From Urechis unicinctus (taxonomy: Eukaryota; Annelida; Polychaeta; Xenopneusta; Urechidae): DNA of 64,000 nucleotides. The position numbers were made by a program, and so were the translations under genes. Numbering within the stretch: position 1 is the stretch's first letter; each line of letters begins with the position of its first letter. Below, piece after piece: positions 15,414-29,340 of this stretch. Location of the stretch: positions 28,536,373-28,600,372 of the forward strand of contig CM067348.1 of assembly GCA_034190875.2 (NCBI GenBank). The letters are read 5' to 3'. Below the pieces are notes generated by a model. The model saw nothing but the letters and a program-made list of their open reading frames with translations, did no database searches and was not told the DNA's origin.

Positions 15414-15929
15414 GCACACTTACATAAGCAATGACTGTGAGGTGCATACTGTCCTCCCCATATAACCATACGAGACAAATCCTGGCAATCAAAAGCTATA
15501 CATGACCGCCTAAATGGTCCTGAATGCATAGCAAACACTTGGAAGAAAGTGACCAAGTTGCACTTTACCTTATGGATTTCAGTTAGCTACATTTCGCACA
15601 AATAGACATTTTCCATGCAATTAACTAAAAGGTGGGTGTACTGAAAGTTTAACTTTTTGTCTAGAACAGTAATTTAGAATAGAGAACATCCCACAGAATT
15701 CCTCAGCATCACCGTTTTCGTAAATATCAATGGTACTAAATGTTATGTTGATGTATCCGGAAGGTGTACAAGAATCATTTAAGTCCAATAGAATATGCCT
15801 CCCCGATTTAACGGTCCCTTACGTACGCATGACATCCACACACGATGACCGACGATCGACCATAGAATGATTAGCTAATGTGATATACTGGTATAGACGA
15901 CCCAACAATCCTCATGTTTTTTTATATAT
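15414..15929 (-). other. Intronic spacer, nothing recognised
   Basis: About 0.5 kb between the 57-bp array and family I copy A. The first 60 bp resemble sequence downstream of 11864. The rest shows no recognisable element. Confidence 0.45.
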
Positions 15930-18430
15930 TGCGCATCATGTGCAAATGTCAATATCGCATATAAAGCGTAAACGTGCGTGGAATACCAAACTTGCCGTTG
16001 GCTGCAACTTTAAATAGAATTCAGACAGCCACATACGTTTATGAACAATAACACGGTGTCATGTTTCATGTAGGTTAACTTAAGCGACCACGCTGAACAA
16101 GGGGGACATACGTTTGTCAGGCACAAGTGCTATCTGACACGGATATTGTGCGTTTACAAATACGTACGCTTAGCTACAGGGTTTTATTATGGACGGATAG
16201 CTTTGACAAAAGACAAATGTTCGTACGTTGTCGCCGCGATAGGGAAGATTTATAAGTGCGAATGAATATTATATAAGTAACGAATGTAACTCAGTATTTG
16301 TAGAATATATACCGACGACAAAACACGAAGTTGATGCTGCCTGTATTGTAGCATTTATGACGCAATGGGGAAAGTGGACAATCAAACCAAATGAGCGAGT
16401 CTAATAAAAGCGTGGAACCCGCAGCGGAACATGGCGCCGAGTCTTCTTTAAAACACCGTACCCTAGAGAATCTGCAGAATAAATAATGACCTCTCCTACT
16501 ATCTTTATCGCTGTCATCGTACTACCAGACTGCAGCAACAAACATATTACGAGCACGCCCCATTGGGTGTGTTTTAATAGCAACCCTTTTCCGAGTATGA
16601 TAATATGAGATGATAATCAATTGTCCGGTATAATGAAGGTTGAATATTTGCCCATGTTAATTCCCGACACATCCAAGTCCACCAGGCTGGGTTTGTGCAA
16701 GTTGCGTCGGACTGGTTGGTTACGTGTAATGAAAAAACGACACATGCAGTCGCATCATTACGACATAATTAGTAAGAAATTAATTCAACATAATTACAGA
16801 CGATGAAAGTGTGCGAATGAAAATATAATTATAACAAGCAACCGAAGCTAGTGTAATAGTACATGGAATCACCGAAATATAGCACGTAATATGACTTTAC
16901 GGTTCATAGGTGAGAGGCAGTGCCACGTTATGGAAAACCTTCACAATGCCGACACTATCATCTTCATCCAATGAAATAACCGAGCGAGCAAAGCTATATC
17001 TTGAATAAGGCCGGTCATCGAAAATCATTGCAGACAGACGTTGCGTTCCGCTGAGAAGAAACAGTATATGCTGAGACTCGTCCTGATAAGCCACCTAGCG
17101 ATTGGTGCGTTAGTGTCGTTGAGTTTTGACGAGCCAATAAGGTGATTCGTATGCGGTAGCTACTCGCCAACTCACCATAGTCAAGTGCTAACCACCAATC
17201 TCCATTTACCGCCTTCAGAGAGCCTAAAGAGAATATCGATCCATTCTCGTTAACGAAATTAGTGAGAATTTGCGTCCCTGTCGCAATACCTAGATAGCAT
17301 ACCGGGCACAGTAATCTTACTCCGGGCGCCGTGAGAAGTTTAATGGAATGGTAAATGTGATAAGCAACCAGGTACTGTGATACTATGCAGGCCTAGAATG
17401 CACACAAACAGCAACTATGGATTTAGCAGATGTTGATAATTAAATCTTTGAGTCGCCAGAAATAATGCTGAAACTTTAGGAATACCAGTTGATAAATCAG
17501 TCACACCACACGAACAATAGCTGCCGGCTGTATCCAAACGAGCGCTTTTAGCGGGAACGAATTGATAAGATAGTCCGGAATTATTCACGTTGACCCGCCA
17601 CACGGTTACGTCATTCCATTAGCAATACAAGTGATTTCCAGCAAAAAGAAGCAACGGCTCGTTCATTATCGGACATCACTCTAGTTTACCCTGGTACCTC
17701 AGCATCCTAACATATCGAGTGAACGATTGTACAGGTACTTTATATCTAACAACGTGCGTCACAAGATGAACAACCTTTAATGGAAATTCTGCTATTAATA
17801 GCGCTCATGGGTATGCTCTTTTATAGTACATCAGTCAATGTGCCAAACATCTAATGAAAACGGGATCGCCATAACAGGCATGGCTTCCTGTTACCAAGTA
17901 GTGCTATACGCTTTTGCAATTGTGTGCATTGTTCAACAGAAGCCGACAAGTGGAGCGTCCGTTTAAGAGTGAAGCTTGGACATAGATAACGCAGGTAGAG
18001 TGGAACGTCTTTAAAAGGTACACTATAAACGACTCAGCTCGAGCAGCAACATCGCAGAGTGACGTCATATACAATAGACCCACAACCAAACGGTGTCTGT
18101 ACTTGCACTATGAATGAACCTTTAAAGAACAACAACCCTACATCATTCACAATGCATATATTTTTCAATTTCATCCATATAATAAAACAATTATGATCCA
18201 ATGGTCAATACTTTATCACTGACAGTCGATGTTATTTGTTAACTCATTGTAGATAAGATTTCCACTGATAAATGTAAACATTCGTTACACACAACGCATC
18301 AGTCGCAAGTGTACTTTCTTAACAGTCGCTGAGGACTCCAAATGAGATGAAGCATTTACATGCAACCTGTATGGAGTTGTTAAAGCTTCAATTGATCGAA
18401 GCAATTGCTTGGCTTCATGACCAACTATAC
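15930..18430 (+). repeat. Family I long repeat, copy A (about 2.5 kb)
   Basis: Collinear by eye with 21390-25170. Shared ordered anchors: acgtgcgtgg (15971 and 21457), tctgacacgga (16132 and about 21636), a well conserved 150-bp block from cgtggaaccc to catattacgag (16411 and 21920), tggttacgtgtaatga (16717 and 22279), tgtcgttgagttttgacgag (17114 and 23831), gcaggcctaga (17386 and about 24086), and a tail from cctttaaagaac to ggagttgtt (18119 and 24857). The minus-strand open frame at 16401-16583 is shared with copy B only because the DNA is shared. It has no recognised domain. Confidence 0.85.
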
Positions 18431-18799
18431 GAGTCAACTATCGTGGAAACACTACGCAATTTTTGGTTTTTTTTTTAAATTAATACTAATGTGAATTAAT
18501 TGTATAAGTTTGGAACAAGTAAGTTGATGACCGATGATGAATTAGTTAACACGATAAAGACTGAAATGCAATACGATATTTTCCTATATACTTTACTGCT
18601 ATTACACTGTAATCGTGCCGATAGCAATACACAATGGCCCAAAGATGGGAAGGATAGATTTAGCACAGATGCATGCATGGCCAATACAAACACAAAGACT
18701 TTAAAACCCCTTTCAAGACAGCGTGATTTATTCATCGCATTAAACGGACCCACTTAATTGATTGCAAATTCTACTTCATGTCAACGCTAAATTCGGAGA

Positions 18800-19335
18800 A
18801 TGGCCTCATCCTAACGTAAATTCGACTGAATGTTCTGAGTACGGCCTCATGGCAACATAAAGTCGACTGAATGGATGAAGAATGGCCTCATGGCAACGCC
18901 AAGTCGACTGAATGGATGGAGAACTGACTTATACCAACGCAAAGTCGACTGAATGGATGGATAACTGACTCATGCCAGCGCAAAGTCGACTGATGGATAG
19001 ACATGCAAATTTCGACTGAATGCTCAGCGCAAAGTCGACTGAATGGATGGAGAACGGCCCCATGTCGACGTAAAGTCGATTGAATGGATGGAGAACCGCC
19101 CCATGCCAACGCAAAGTCGACTGAATGAATGGAGAACGGACTCATGCCAACGAAATGTCGACTGAATGGATAGAGAACGGCCTCATGTCAACGCAAAGTC
19201 GACTGAATAGATGGAGAATGGTTTTATGCCAACGCAGTGTCGACAGAATGGATGGAGAACGGTCTCATGGAAACGCAATGGCGTCTGAATGGATGGATAA
19301 CGGCGTCATGCCAACGCAAAGTCGAATGAATAATG
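18800..19335 (+). repeat. 41-42 bp minisatellite with GTCGACTGAATGGATGG core
   Basis: About twelve imperfect units, each with a core of gtcgactgaatggatggaga and then a cctcatgccaacgcaaa linker. Several units are degenerate or truncated, for example around 18990-19020. The overlapping open frames in both strands are repeats translated by chance. Confidence 0.92.
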
Positions 19336-19399
19336 CCGCAGTTTTATAAAGCTCGTACAGAATACGTATACGGTCCATGAGAAACGCAATGGCGTAAAA

Positions 19400-19640
19400 T
19401 TGGTACATTGGTACAAACCCCAAGGCACTATATCAAGAACTTACAAAAGGCAAGGAGTGAAGCACTGTCGCATTAATGGAAGTATCGATATATCCAGCTA
19501 CCAGGGAACACAATTAACGACGACTTAAAATGATTTAACTGGAGAAATGAACGGTAAATTTTGTTATCAGGTTTTGGTCTTAAGCCCTTCATTGGTATAA
19601 GCAATTTATTATTACGTCATATTGCACATCCTACAGAAGA
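19400..19640 (+). repeat. Family I fragment (matches 27150-27375)
   Basis: Shared anchors with 27150-27375: aatggaagtatcgatat against aatggaagtaacgtcat, ccagggaacacaattaacgacg against cctgggaatcaattaacgacg, and later a cattaagcc-type ending against aagccc. Same orientation. This suggests that the family I unit extends past the main block. Confidence 0.6.
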
Positions 19641-19775
19641 ATTGAGACGATATGCATGATAAGAGCCTTATCGATCTCTGAAAAAAGAGGGGGTAAACGA
19701 TAATCTAGTTGTCATTAACGATTTCGCTGGCGTGATATATATACATCAAGCTATACACCAGGCAAGTGAATGCAT

Positions 19776-19905
19776 TGTATTCAGCCCACCAAAGCAGCCA
19801 CTAGAAGGTCCTGTTATTCATCTATTCAGCCCACCAAAGCAGCCACTAGAAGGCCCTGTTATTCATCTATTCAGCCCACCAAAGCAGCCACTATTATTCA
19901 TCCAC
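19776..19905 (+). repeat. 45-bp minisatellite, about 2.8 copies
   Basis: Unit reads attcagcccaccaaagcagc and continues with cactagaaggtcctgttattcatct. Three near-identical copies. The unit is 15 codons long, so the plus-strand frame shows a repeated peptide (SPPKQPLEGP), but there is no supporting gene context. Confidence 0.93.
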
Positions 19906-19919
19906 TTACAGACTAAATG

Positions 19920-21389
19920 ACATTGATTTCAGAAAGACTGAGAGTAAGTGCAAAACTATCACGAATGTTTTCTGTGTGTCATGACTCATCGATAGCGCTC
20001 AATGTCGATTATCTAAGCTCTGGGGACGGTGAGGTGCTTACGCGGTGAAAGTTTCATTTGATGTTACTGCGCTGGCACTAGAAGCGGAGGAACGACTTCT
20101 TGTTCTATTACCGCAATAACAAATTCCTGACAGTGTCGTCGTCGCAAGCGATAAAGTGATTATAAAATAGAATTGGATTAAACATAAATCGACATTACGG
20201 CTCACAAGTGATTATGACATCGACATTACTGACGATCATAGGTCCTCAAGGTCCACTTCGTTCCCAATTAGCAGATATACATTGCAAGCTGGGGTATACA
20301 GGTTGTACGTAATTATTGGTACCTTTGTGGGGGGTGGGGGAATAGATGGCTACTCCCACAATTTAAGTACTGGAGGTATTAACAACAACTATTAAGATAA
20401 CCGCTTGTACCAATGATATCACAGTAAACATACAAATCTACGCCATTTTCACAACACTAGTGCTTGTTCGTGTCCCGGGGACTGATCCAGCTCGCCAGAT
20501 TCGACAATGCTTGTCCCATAGCCACATATCGGTATTGAAGAGCCGATTGCGTCAATATCTGTTAAAGACACTACGCCATGTTTTATCAGCACAACACAAT
20601 CATTGCATTAGTACCCATAATTAACTAACACTCGCCGCATGACAACGGCCAAAGGGCATGCGCCACACCATTTTGCAGAATTTAATTCACCGGAAATGTG
20701 CACGAGGCGTTGATGTTAGCCCCAAGTGTCGCAGATGTTGCTGTATTATAAAAGGTAATTGAGCCATGCTTTACATGGAAAGTTCGACTATAAACGCTGA
20801 ATGGTGGGCATTTGTGTACTCATGTAGGCTAAGTGACCGCTCGTTCATTTTATATGCGATTAAATAAAGTAATTGCTATCACGATGGGCTGAGGTGGACA
20901 TTGTTATCATGGAAAGACAGCTCTGAATAGATTCTCTGCCATCGTCCTCACTGGATTTGTTAAGATATTAATTCACTCTAAAAAGTAACATGACGCACAT
21001 CGACGTTGTTTAAGTCTAAGATAGACGGAATAAGGCCGGGACATCAATGCAACATCCCCGTATTAATGGGACAGCATAGGGACTGTGAACTTATCTGACA
21101 TTTGTTTATCTATGGAGATGCAATCAAATTCTTATATGTGATCGCAAGGTCAGGGACTGCCCCAAAGCCATTTCACGAAATGAAAGTTATGAGGCATTCT
21201 GATCACATATTGGCTTCTGTCGAACAATTCAGGATTACGAGTACGCCCTGAGGGACATATACTGCCTCACCTAAGTTAACAGCTACCAATAAACTAAACC
21301 CACACCTGAGAGCAGCTTACGACAGCTGATCGACGCCAGAATGGCTGTAATTTTTTTTAAATATCACATATTCGGTATAAACGCCACGA
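19920..21389 (-). other. Intronic sequence with a possible family I fragment near 20810
   Basis: Mostly unrecognised AT-rich sequence with a short G-rich stretch at 20326-20341. A stretch at 20815-20850 (actcatgtaggctaagtgacc) resembles ttcatgtaggttaacttaag in copy A at 16065, hinting at another family I fragment. Confidence 0.4.
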
Positions 21390-24300
21390 CAAGCCTCAAT
21401 ATTTAATACTGCGCATACTGGGCAGATGCATACATGGTTTATATAGCCATGATAGCATACGTGCGTGGTGTACCGTAATGGTGTAAGCAGTTACATGAAA
21501 TACATTTCAGACGGCACCATACATATCCGGACAAATTAAACGGTGTTATTTTATAAGGAGCTGTCTTTAAGAACAATGAAATGACCACAATCAGGTAGCA
21601 AAGACATCAGTCTGTCAGGGATAAGGGACACGGATATAAAGCTGTCACAAATGATATATGTTTAGCTACAATAAAATTAATTTACACGAATAATAATTAT
21701 TTATATATGGATTCAAATAGCCTTGTTCGGATCGTGACGCAGTGTTATAGAAGTTTCGTGAGTACCAATATTAATTAGCGACGAACGCAACTTTCGCTCA
21801 ACTGTTACGCATAAACAGTACAAAATACACAATGAATTACAACCTGCTATTAATAGAGTTCGTATTGTAGTGGAGATGATGGAATATCAAACAAAATATG
21901 CAATAACACACGTGAGGCATGCGTGGAACCCACCACGGAACATGGCGCAGAGTCGTCTTCAAAACTCTGTAACCCAGTGATGATTCAGTATGATGAATAG
22001 TGAACTCTCCCCCTATCTTTATCACTGTCATCCTACTACCAGACTGCATCAACCAACATATTACGAGTGGGGTGTTTTTGTACCATAGCAAGCAATAGTA
22101 TGGGATGATAATCAATCTTTCGCCATACTGCAGATTGTTGAATTTCCTTATCTTTATTTCCTCATGCTGCCCTATAACGTGGATAGTGAGGATGATGACA
22201 TTATAGTAAAGCCCGGTGACCGAGGCGCCCCCTCCTCGGCTCTCACGCTCGATTTGAACGAAAAGCATCCGACTGGGTGGTTATGTGTAATGACACAAAA
22301 GAGCGTTACTGCTACCACATTACGACATAATACATACGAATCAATATACCACAATATAACAAAATCTTAAAGAGTTCGAGAGAAGATAAAGATGTCACAA
22401 TTAGCTAATGCAGGTGTAAATGTACATGAAATTAACGAAAACAACTTGAAATACAAAGCTGACAAGATCGCACTTAAGCATGCATTTATCCCACTTAATT
22501 ATAAGCAGTCATTCTGATTTTTATGGAACCATAGCCAAATGAAGGTTTGCGTTCAGACGGAGCAAAATTATTTTCCACTCACAGAGAAGATAGTGGTAGG
22601 GGATAACTGTGGTTGCTTTTACATTCGGCGACGGTCAGATCTCTCAAAGGCCAGACGATAACTCACTGTGCTTATTACGCAGAGCAATACCAGATTAGCT
22701 GCGGCGGAAGTGTAAGGAATAGCTTAAGCCTATGATGATGTCGATCCCATTAGAAACCTTCAGCTAGAAAAAACAGTTATCGAAGCAATTTATCAGTGAT
22801 AGCAGTTATCATAGATAGCAGTTATCATAGATAGCAGTTATAAAAGATAGCAGTTATCAGTGATAGCAGTTATCATAGATAGCAGTTATCATAGATAGCA
22901 GTTATAAAAGATAGCAGTTATCAGTGATAGCAGTTATCATACATAGCAGTTATCAGTGAAAGCGATTATCATTGATAGCAGTTATCAGTGAAAGCGGTTA
23001 CCATAGATATCAGTTATCAGTGACAGCAGTAATCATAGATACCAGTTATCAGTGAAAGCGATTATCATTGATAGCACTTATCAGTGAAAGCGGTTATCAT
23101 AGATAGCAGTTATCAGTGATAGAAGTTATCATAGATAGCAGTTATCAGTGATAGCAGTTATCACAGATAGCAGTTATCATAGATAGCAGTTATCATAGAT
23201 AGCGGTAATCAGTGAAAGGGGTTATCATAGATAGCAGTTATCAGTGAAAGGGGTTATCATAGATAGCAGTTATCAGTGATAGCGGTTATCATAGATAGCA
23301 GTTATCAGTGATAGCGGATATCATAGATAGCAGTCATCAGTGATAGAGGTTATCATAGATAGCAGTTATCAGTGAGCAGTTATCATTGGCGACAACCAAC
23401 TGACTTACAAACTAAATCACTCTCAGCGGTAACCTGCATAGCAGGTAAATTTGCATCCCAATGAACCAGCATGTTAGACATATATAGACATTGATTGAAG
23501 CGGTATTGATGACTTACATTAACAGTCGGTTAAGGCGTGAGCATTAGACCATCAAAAACGATCGCCAAAATGCATGTTCCCTGGGCAGTCCCTACTTATT
23601 CATAGCAGAAGTAACTACAAAGATCAATAAATATAAATACACGGTCTTCACTAATCGACGATTACCCATCTAATTAGATGGCTGCTTTCCGTTACAAAAT
23701 CCTCAATACTAACGACATCAAATGAAGTAACCGAGTGAGCGATGGTAAATCTTAAACGAATCAAGTGGTGGAACCTCGTTGCAAAGAGTATTTCACTGCG
23801 AAGACACAGTACATGCGTTAGTAGGTATGCTAGTGTCGTTGAGTTTTGACGAGCCAAAACGGTGATTCGTATGCGATAGCTACTCGCAACTCACCACAGC
23901 CAAATACTAACCGCCAATCTCCATTTACCGCCTGCTGAGACCTCTAAGAGAATACCAATCCACTCCCGGGGATTTGTGCCTCTGTGACATTACCTAGAGC
24001 GCAAACCGGTCACAGTGACTCCAGGTATAGTAAATCGTTAAATAGAATGTTAATGGGAAAAGCAACCAGAAACAATGCTAACACACAGGCCTAGACCGAG
24101 AATGCACCAAAACACCCGCACTGGTCAAATAATCACATATTGACATATAACCTTAAACGTCCTCATGACTTCACGGCAATACCAGGCGATAAATCACTCA
24201 CTTCACAGGAACAACGGCAGCTGGTTGTATCCAAAAGAGCGACAGCAGCGGAAAGCAATGGATAAGACATTCGGGGGTTATCCACTTTGATCTGCCACTT

Positions 24301-25170
24301 CCAAGGTCACTCCATTGTCAGTAAAAGCATTTTCCAGTACAACGAAGCAACGGCTCTTTCATTATTACACAGACCCTGCCATCTTAGCGTCTTCAATGAT
24401 GTCAAATGACCGATTGTACAACAGATACTGGACAGCATCGGGCGTTGCAATGAAGATGAACAATCGTTGATGGACACTCTGCTGTTGATAGCATGGTAAT
24501 GCTTTCAGAAGGTCATCAATCAACGAGCCACACTACAGCCATCCATCCACAGGAAGGCAAACCGTGACATAGTGTCCGATAGTCGGCTGCATCTAGGCAG
24601 TTATATAAGGAGTACACTCGCGGTGTCAAGCATAGCTTTCTGTCACCAGGGCGTATCCCTCCCTATGTGGTTCTCGAATTGATTCATCGAGTTGAGAGGT
24701 TTTTATCATGTTATGTCAAACCAGGATTTATATCACATAGAGAGGTATGTCATTGACTACCCCCAAAACAACTCTTTATGAAGAGATACAGCACAGAGAT
24801 ACGCCGACGGAAATGTTGCACAATCCACACGGTGTGTGTAAGTCCGCTGAGAATTAACCTTTAAAAAATTACAACCATATATCATTCATAATGCACATCT
24901 TTCTGAGTTTCATCCATGGGCGAACCAATTTTGTACTTTATCATGGACTGTCAAAGGTAATTTATAGCTCATAGTAGATGCGATCTCCACTGATAAACGA
25001 AAACAGTAAATATTAGTTACTCAATCACATCAGTCCAATTGCGCAATCATAACGAGTTACGTTGGTGTTGGTGAGGCCTCCAAATAACATGACACATTTA
25101 AATGAGACCTATATGGAGCTGTAATAATATCAATAATGGGAGCAGTTGCTTTCCCCATAATTGTTTATGT
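21390..25170 (+). repeat. Family I long repeat, copy B (about 3.8 kb)
   Basis: Second nearly complete copy of the repeat described at 15930-18430, with the same anchor order. It is longer than copy A mainly because a 600-bp minisatellite (22787-23388) lies within it. Divergence from copy A is heavy outside the best-conserved islands at about 21920-22080 and 23830-23940. The minus-strand open frame at 21837-22268 shares segments with the one in copy A (TxxIKIxGE and RVLKxTxRHVP patterns), but frame breaks and the lack of a known domain argue against a gene. Confidence 0.85.
22787..23388 (+). repeat. 16-bp minisatellite, about 37 copies
   Basis: Tandem agcagttatcatagat and agcagttatcagtgat units, alternating in a loose 32-bp higher-order pattern, with variants such as aaagcgattatcattg. 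Copy A of family I lacks this array, so it expanded after the duplication. Confidence 0.96.
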
Positions 25171-25324
25171 ATACGGGAACGCAGAATTGCTGTTCGTCGC
25201 CACTGTCCAGACATGGCGTCAGATTGCTGGCTCTCTCTTGGAATAAACTTTCGCAGCTTAAATTGATTAGCCGAGAGGCTCAAATATCGACTGATACAAA
25301 GTTGGAATTCGTCTAACACGTGCA

Positions 25325-25528
<204 letters not shown>

Positions 25529-25832
25529 GTACATATATATGTGTGTGTATGTATGTATATGTATATATATACACATAAATATATAAAAAATATATACACA
25601 TATATATGTATAAATATATGTATTTATACATATATGTAAATTAATATACTTATGTATATATATATCTAATATAAATAATATATATATATATATATCTAAT
25701 ATGAATATACATATATATAAATATATATGTATATATATATATATATGTGTGTGTATAAATATATGTATTTACATATATATGTAAATATATATATATACAA
25801 TATAAATATACATATACACATTGATATATCTA

Positions 25833-25876
<44 letters not shown>

Positions 25877-25933
25877 AAATATATGTATATATATTAAATA
25901 TATGTATATATATGAATACATATATCTACATTA

Positions 25934-25988
<55 letters not shown>

Positions 25989-26024
25989 ATATATTTATAT
26001 ATATATATGTATATAAATAAATTG
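25529..26024. repeat. Degenerate TA-rich satellite tract
   Basis: About 0.5 kb almost entirely of T and A. Repeated motifs resemble tatatgtataaatatatgta and atatctaatataaatata, with occasional G and C. A second pure TA run lies at about 25938-25985. This is an aged and partly re-expanded extension of the adjacent TA array. Confidence 0.9.
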
Positions 26025-26159
26025 TTCTTAAGTTGACCAGATATGTCTCATTTAGCCAGCTTTCATGTCCATGGATTGACCGTTGGAAGCATACATTTCC
26101 TGTGGATGAGCAAAACTTCTGAATAGATGGCGAACTGATAATTGGAGAGCGAAATAACA

Positions 26160-26360
26160 CTTTGATATATGCGACAATATGTCATTTGACATACTGAATC
26201 CTCACGGCTTACAGAAATGGCAAATGTCCCAAGGGAACATCCATCTGTCTGGGATAAGTGCTATCAGACACGGATTTTGTTCATCTGCAAATGAAATATG
26301 TTGGGCTGTAGGCTGCTGTCATACACAGACAGGATGTGGGCGCAAAGCGGTACTATATAT
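26160..26360 (+). repeat. Family I fragment (third copy of the tctgacacgg segment)
   Basis: The stretch tctgggataagtgctatcag followed by acacggattttgtt matches gtcaggcacaagtgctatctgacacggatattgtg in copy A (about 16117-16150) and gtcagggataagggacacgg in copy B (about 21617). It continues with the aaatgaaatatgttgggct type sequence seen in copy B as aaatgatatatgtttagct. Confidence 0.65.
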
Positions 26361-26454
26361 GTAAATGTATTGTTGCACTAACAGGGTTAGTTCTTTTAGT
26401 GTTTTCGATAAAGATGAAAATCTGAATTAAAGCTAGTAATAAGTACAGCCACAG

Positions 26455-26625
26455 ATTGAATGAATTCAGAATGAATAACTAATATGAACCCTTACGCACT
26501 ATAAGTAGACAACCAGAGAAACAAATGAATGATTGAATGAATTCAGAATAAATAACTAATATGAACACTAACGTACTATAAGTAGACAGCCAGAGAAACG
26601 AATGAATGATTGAATGAATTTGTTT
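26455..26625 (+). repeat. 77-bp tandem duplication, 2.2 copies
   Basis: Units beginning attgaatgaattcagaat start at 26455 and 26532, and a partial third starts at 26609. The spacing is 77 bp with few mismatches, so it is a recent duplication. Confidence 0.93.
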
Positions 26626-27149
26626 AAACAATACAACAGGGAATGTATCTGCGTAATGATAATAGGTTTAAAACTAAATGTGCTGATCGGTGGAAGATGG
26701 CAAGACATAGTCGATTGTCCATCCCCAAGAATGTTATTACTCAATGCATATTGCATTAATGACATGATGCCGAAACATTACAACGTATATTGATATGCAA
26801 AGATACAATGATGACCACATCCCACAAATGCAAATGATGTATAAAAGCAAACATACTTTCAATACAGGCAGCGTTTGAGAGCAAATCAGATCCGATGAGG
26901 CAACCAAATTATACCGTATATATGACGTATAGAAGCGATGAAGATGCAGTTCAATTTGTTTGTGGAAACTGACTGCTGTTGATAGTGACCTTAGCTTTGT
27001 AGGTAGCATGTGCCATTTACTGTGAGGGCGATGCGTTGAATTGTTCCACGACAAAAGCACTGGACACTTATATAAGTGTAGAGCGCCTGTCTTTGTCATG
27101 TATAATGAGCATGTATATCAGAACTGGGTGTAAAAAACGGACAACTTGG

Positions 27150-27375
27150 TGCAGGATTGAGTGATTTACATGGATCTTAATTAATTATTAAAATGAACTT
27201 AAAAAGGGAACGAACTGAAACATCGACACCAATGGAAGTAACGTCATCTCAAGTTACCTGGGAATCAATTAACGACGGTATAACTAAGATCAATTCAATA
27301 CAAATGATTAACTTCAACAAACAGAACGCTTAATGTTATGGCCTGGCATTGTTCGCATTCGACATTAAGCCACTG
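27150..27375 (+). repeat. Family I fragment (matches 19400-19640)
   Basis: Contains aatggaagtaacgtcat and cctgggaatcaattaacgacg in the same order and orientation as the 19.4 kb copy. Confidence 0.6.
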
Positions 27376-27379
27376 AAGC

Positions 27380-29038
27380 AATACACAGTAGACTTATCAA
27401 AACCAGCGCAGCGAGATGGTTTGAGTTACAACTATCAGTCAATGATATTGGGCGTCTGATCGCCGGCTGTTTCATCTTAATCGCCATATCTGCGCCTCGC
27501 AGCAATAACTCGTGCCGGGATAGGCTATAAACACGGCTGTCCACAGTCCAGAAACTTCCCTTCCACTTTTGGCACTGAAATCTGTTAAGTAATGTTACCC
27601 CAGCCATTTCATGGCGTTTGTCAAGCCCCGCATGTTTTCAAAAGTCCAAAACTGGTTCATGGTATAAAATACCAGACATCTGAATCTTGTTAATAATACC
27701 ACATCAATAATAAACATGGTTTGAAGACTGTGTTCTAGGCTCTGATAACGAAATGGTGTCGATGAATTGATGGTCTAAGTATAACAAATTTGCAAATAGA
27801 CAAAAATAAAGCGCATCATTGAATAACAATGAATCACCGAAAAAGCATTTGTTATGGCTCAGGAAGTGATGACGGAGTCTTTCTAATGTCTAATGGTGTA
27901 ATGTCTCCACCAAATCCCCGAATCCTCGAGCGCACTAATTGTTGATGGTAGACCTTCTCCAAAATATTGCGTGTTATCGGGAAGAGCCGCATCGGAGTAG
28001 CCAAATTTACATAAAGAAAATGCTAGAAGGAAATGCAATGCAAAGGCAGTGTTTAATCTTATCCTTTGACGACGAAATCAAAGATTCTATGCGGAAGCAC
28101 GCCATTCTTAAGAAAAACCTTATTCCCATCGAGATGCATATTAGCCACTGACTATATTTAACCATCGAGGTGGAGCACGGTGTTGGGTTTATAAGGCAAA
28201 ACACAATGGCGCGTGTTAACAGGTTAACCATCCTCCTCCCACTGTCTGTGACAAACCAGGCGGCAATATTGGTTCGATTATTGTAAAGCAATGTTATCTA
28301 GGTTCGGGTCATACTAGCTGGTCGTAGCTCATCATGGCAGACTAATCGAAGCAGCGTCCAAGCGGATGTGTTCCCTAAGTGGACACGACACAGTATCCAG
28401 TCTGCCACATATCACTGGCCACCTCGCTCGTCTGTATGCGGAGCAAGCCGGTAAGCTGGGGGTGAGCTCGTTAACATGACAGGATTTACTAAAACACCGA
28501 ATATCATTACACAAACAGTACACGTTATTAAGCGGAATTAGGCTCATCAGGCAAGCGGCCGGTGATTTTTTGTACGAAATATGTTCACATCACATCAGTT
28601 GTTGGGAAAAACTGTAAATCATATTAACAGGACAACGCATACAACTGATGTTGAACCGTAAAACCGCTGGCAAATGTGTCGCCATTATTGATGTCGTGGG
28701 ACTCATTGTCTGAGCGGCTGAACAGCGTCTAACGCGAGCCTATACTGGAATTGGACAATGGAAGTATGAAGCGAAAGCAGACGACACAATGCTATTCCGC
28801 CACGTGACGTAAACACAAAGCGAGCGCCAATTCGAATTGCCAAGTCCCTGTTATAGGTGAGTGATTAATTGGCGATTTATCAACGCCGGGACGGAACTGT
28901 AGCGCCCATGGGAAAAAATGGCCCTCATAAAAGATCAACTGTTGGCTGAAGAAAGGCGATTCTGTCAGGAATGTCTGCCCTCTCTGTTGGCCGCCTGTTT
29001 CGTCATCAATTACGTCCATCGCCGAAGCGTTTAACTGC
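27380..29038 (-). other. Distal intron of gene 1, nothing recognised
   Basis: Moderately higher GC than the repeat-rich part of the intron. I found no additional 75-nt cysteine module here. Open frames on both strands (for example 28007-28291 minus) are not supported by splice signals or domains. Confidence 0.5.
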
Positions 29039-29340
29039 ATGAGTGAGCTTGTGTGTGTTGGAGTGTGTGCGTTTGTGTGTGTGTGTGTGGTTGTGTGTGG
29101 TTGTGTGTCGGTGATATATTTGGGACCTTTCTCGTGTGTTGGCCTGCATGTCTTTTCAGTTAGCCTCCCGTTTCTTCATCAATCATTGTTTGCGTGGATT
29201 AAATGTGTGATGAGAGTACACGCGCGAATGTGTGTGTGCGCGTGTGCGCGTTTGAATATGTGCGTTTGTGTGTGTTTGTATGGGTTGGTGATTTATTTGG
29301 GTACGTTTGTGCGTGCTGGTTTGCATGTATGCGCGGGTGT
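29039..29340 (+). repeat. GT-rich low-complexity tract
   Basis: Imperfect (GT)n with interspersed gcgtg and ttgtgtg units, giving a valine-cysteine-rich translation on the plus strand that is not a real protein. Confidence 0.8.

Noticed and set aside
19732-19920. Proline-rich repeat peptide (SPPKQPLEGP)
   Set aside because: Three copies of a 45-bp minisatellite within an intron, with no start context or conserved neighbours.
16401-22268. Similar minus-strand peptides at 16401-16583 and 21837-22268
   Set aside because: Both lie in family I copies. Similarity follows from shared DNA, frames differ at the ends, and no domain is recognisable.
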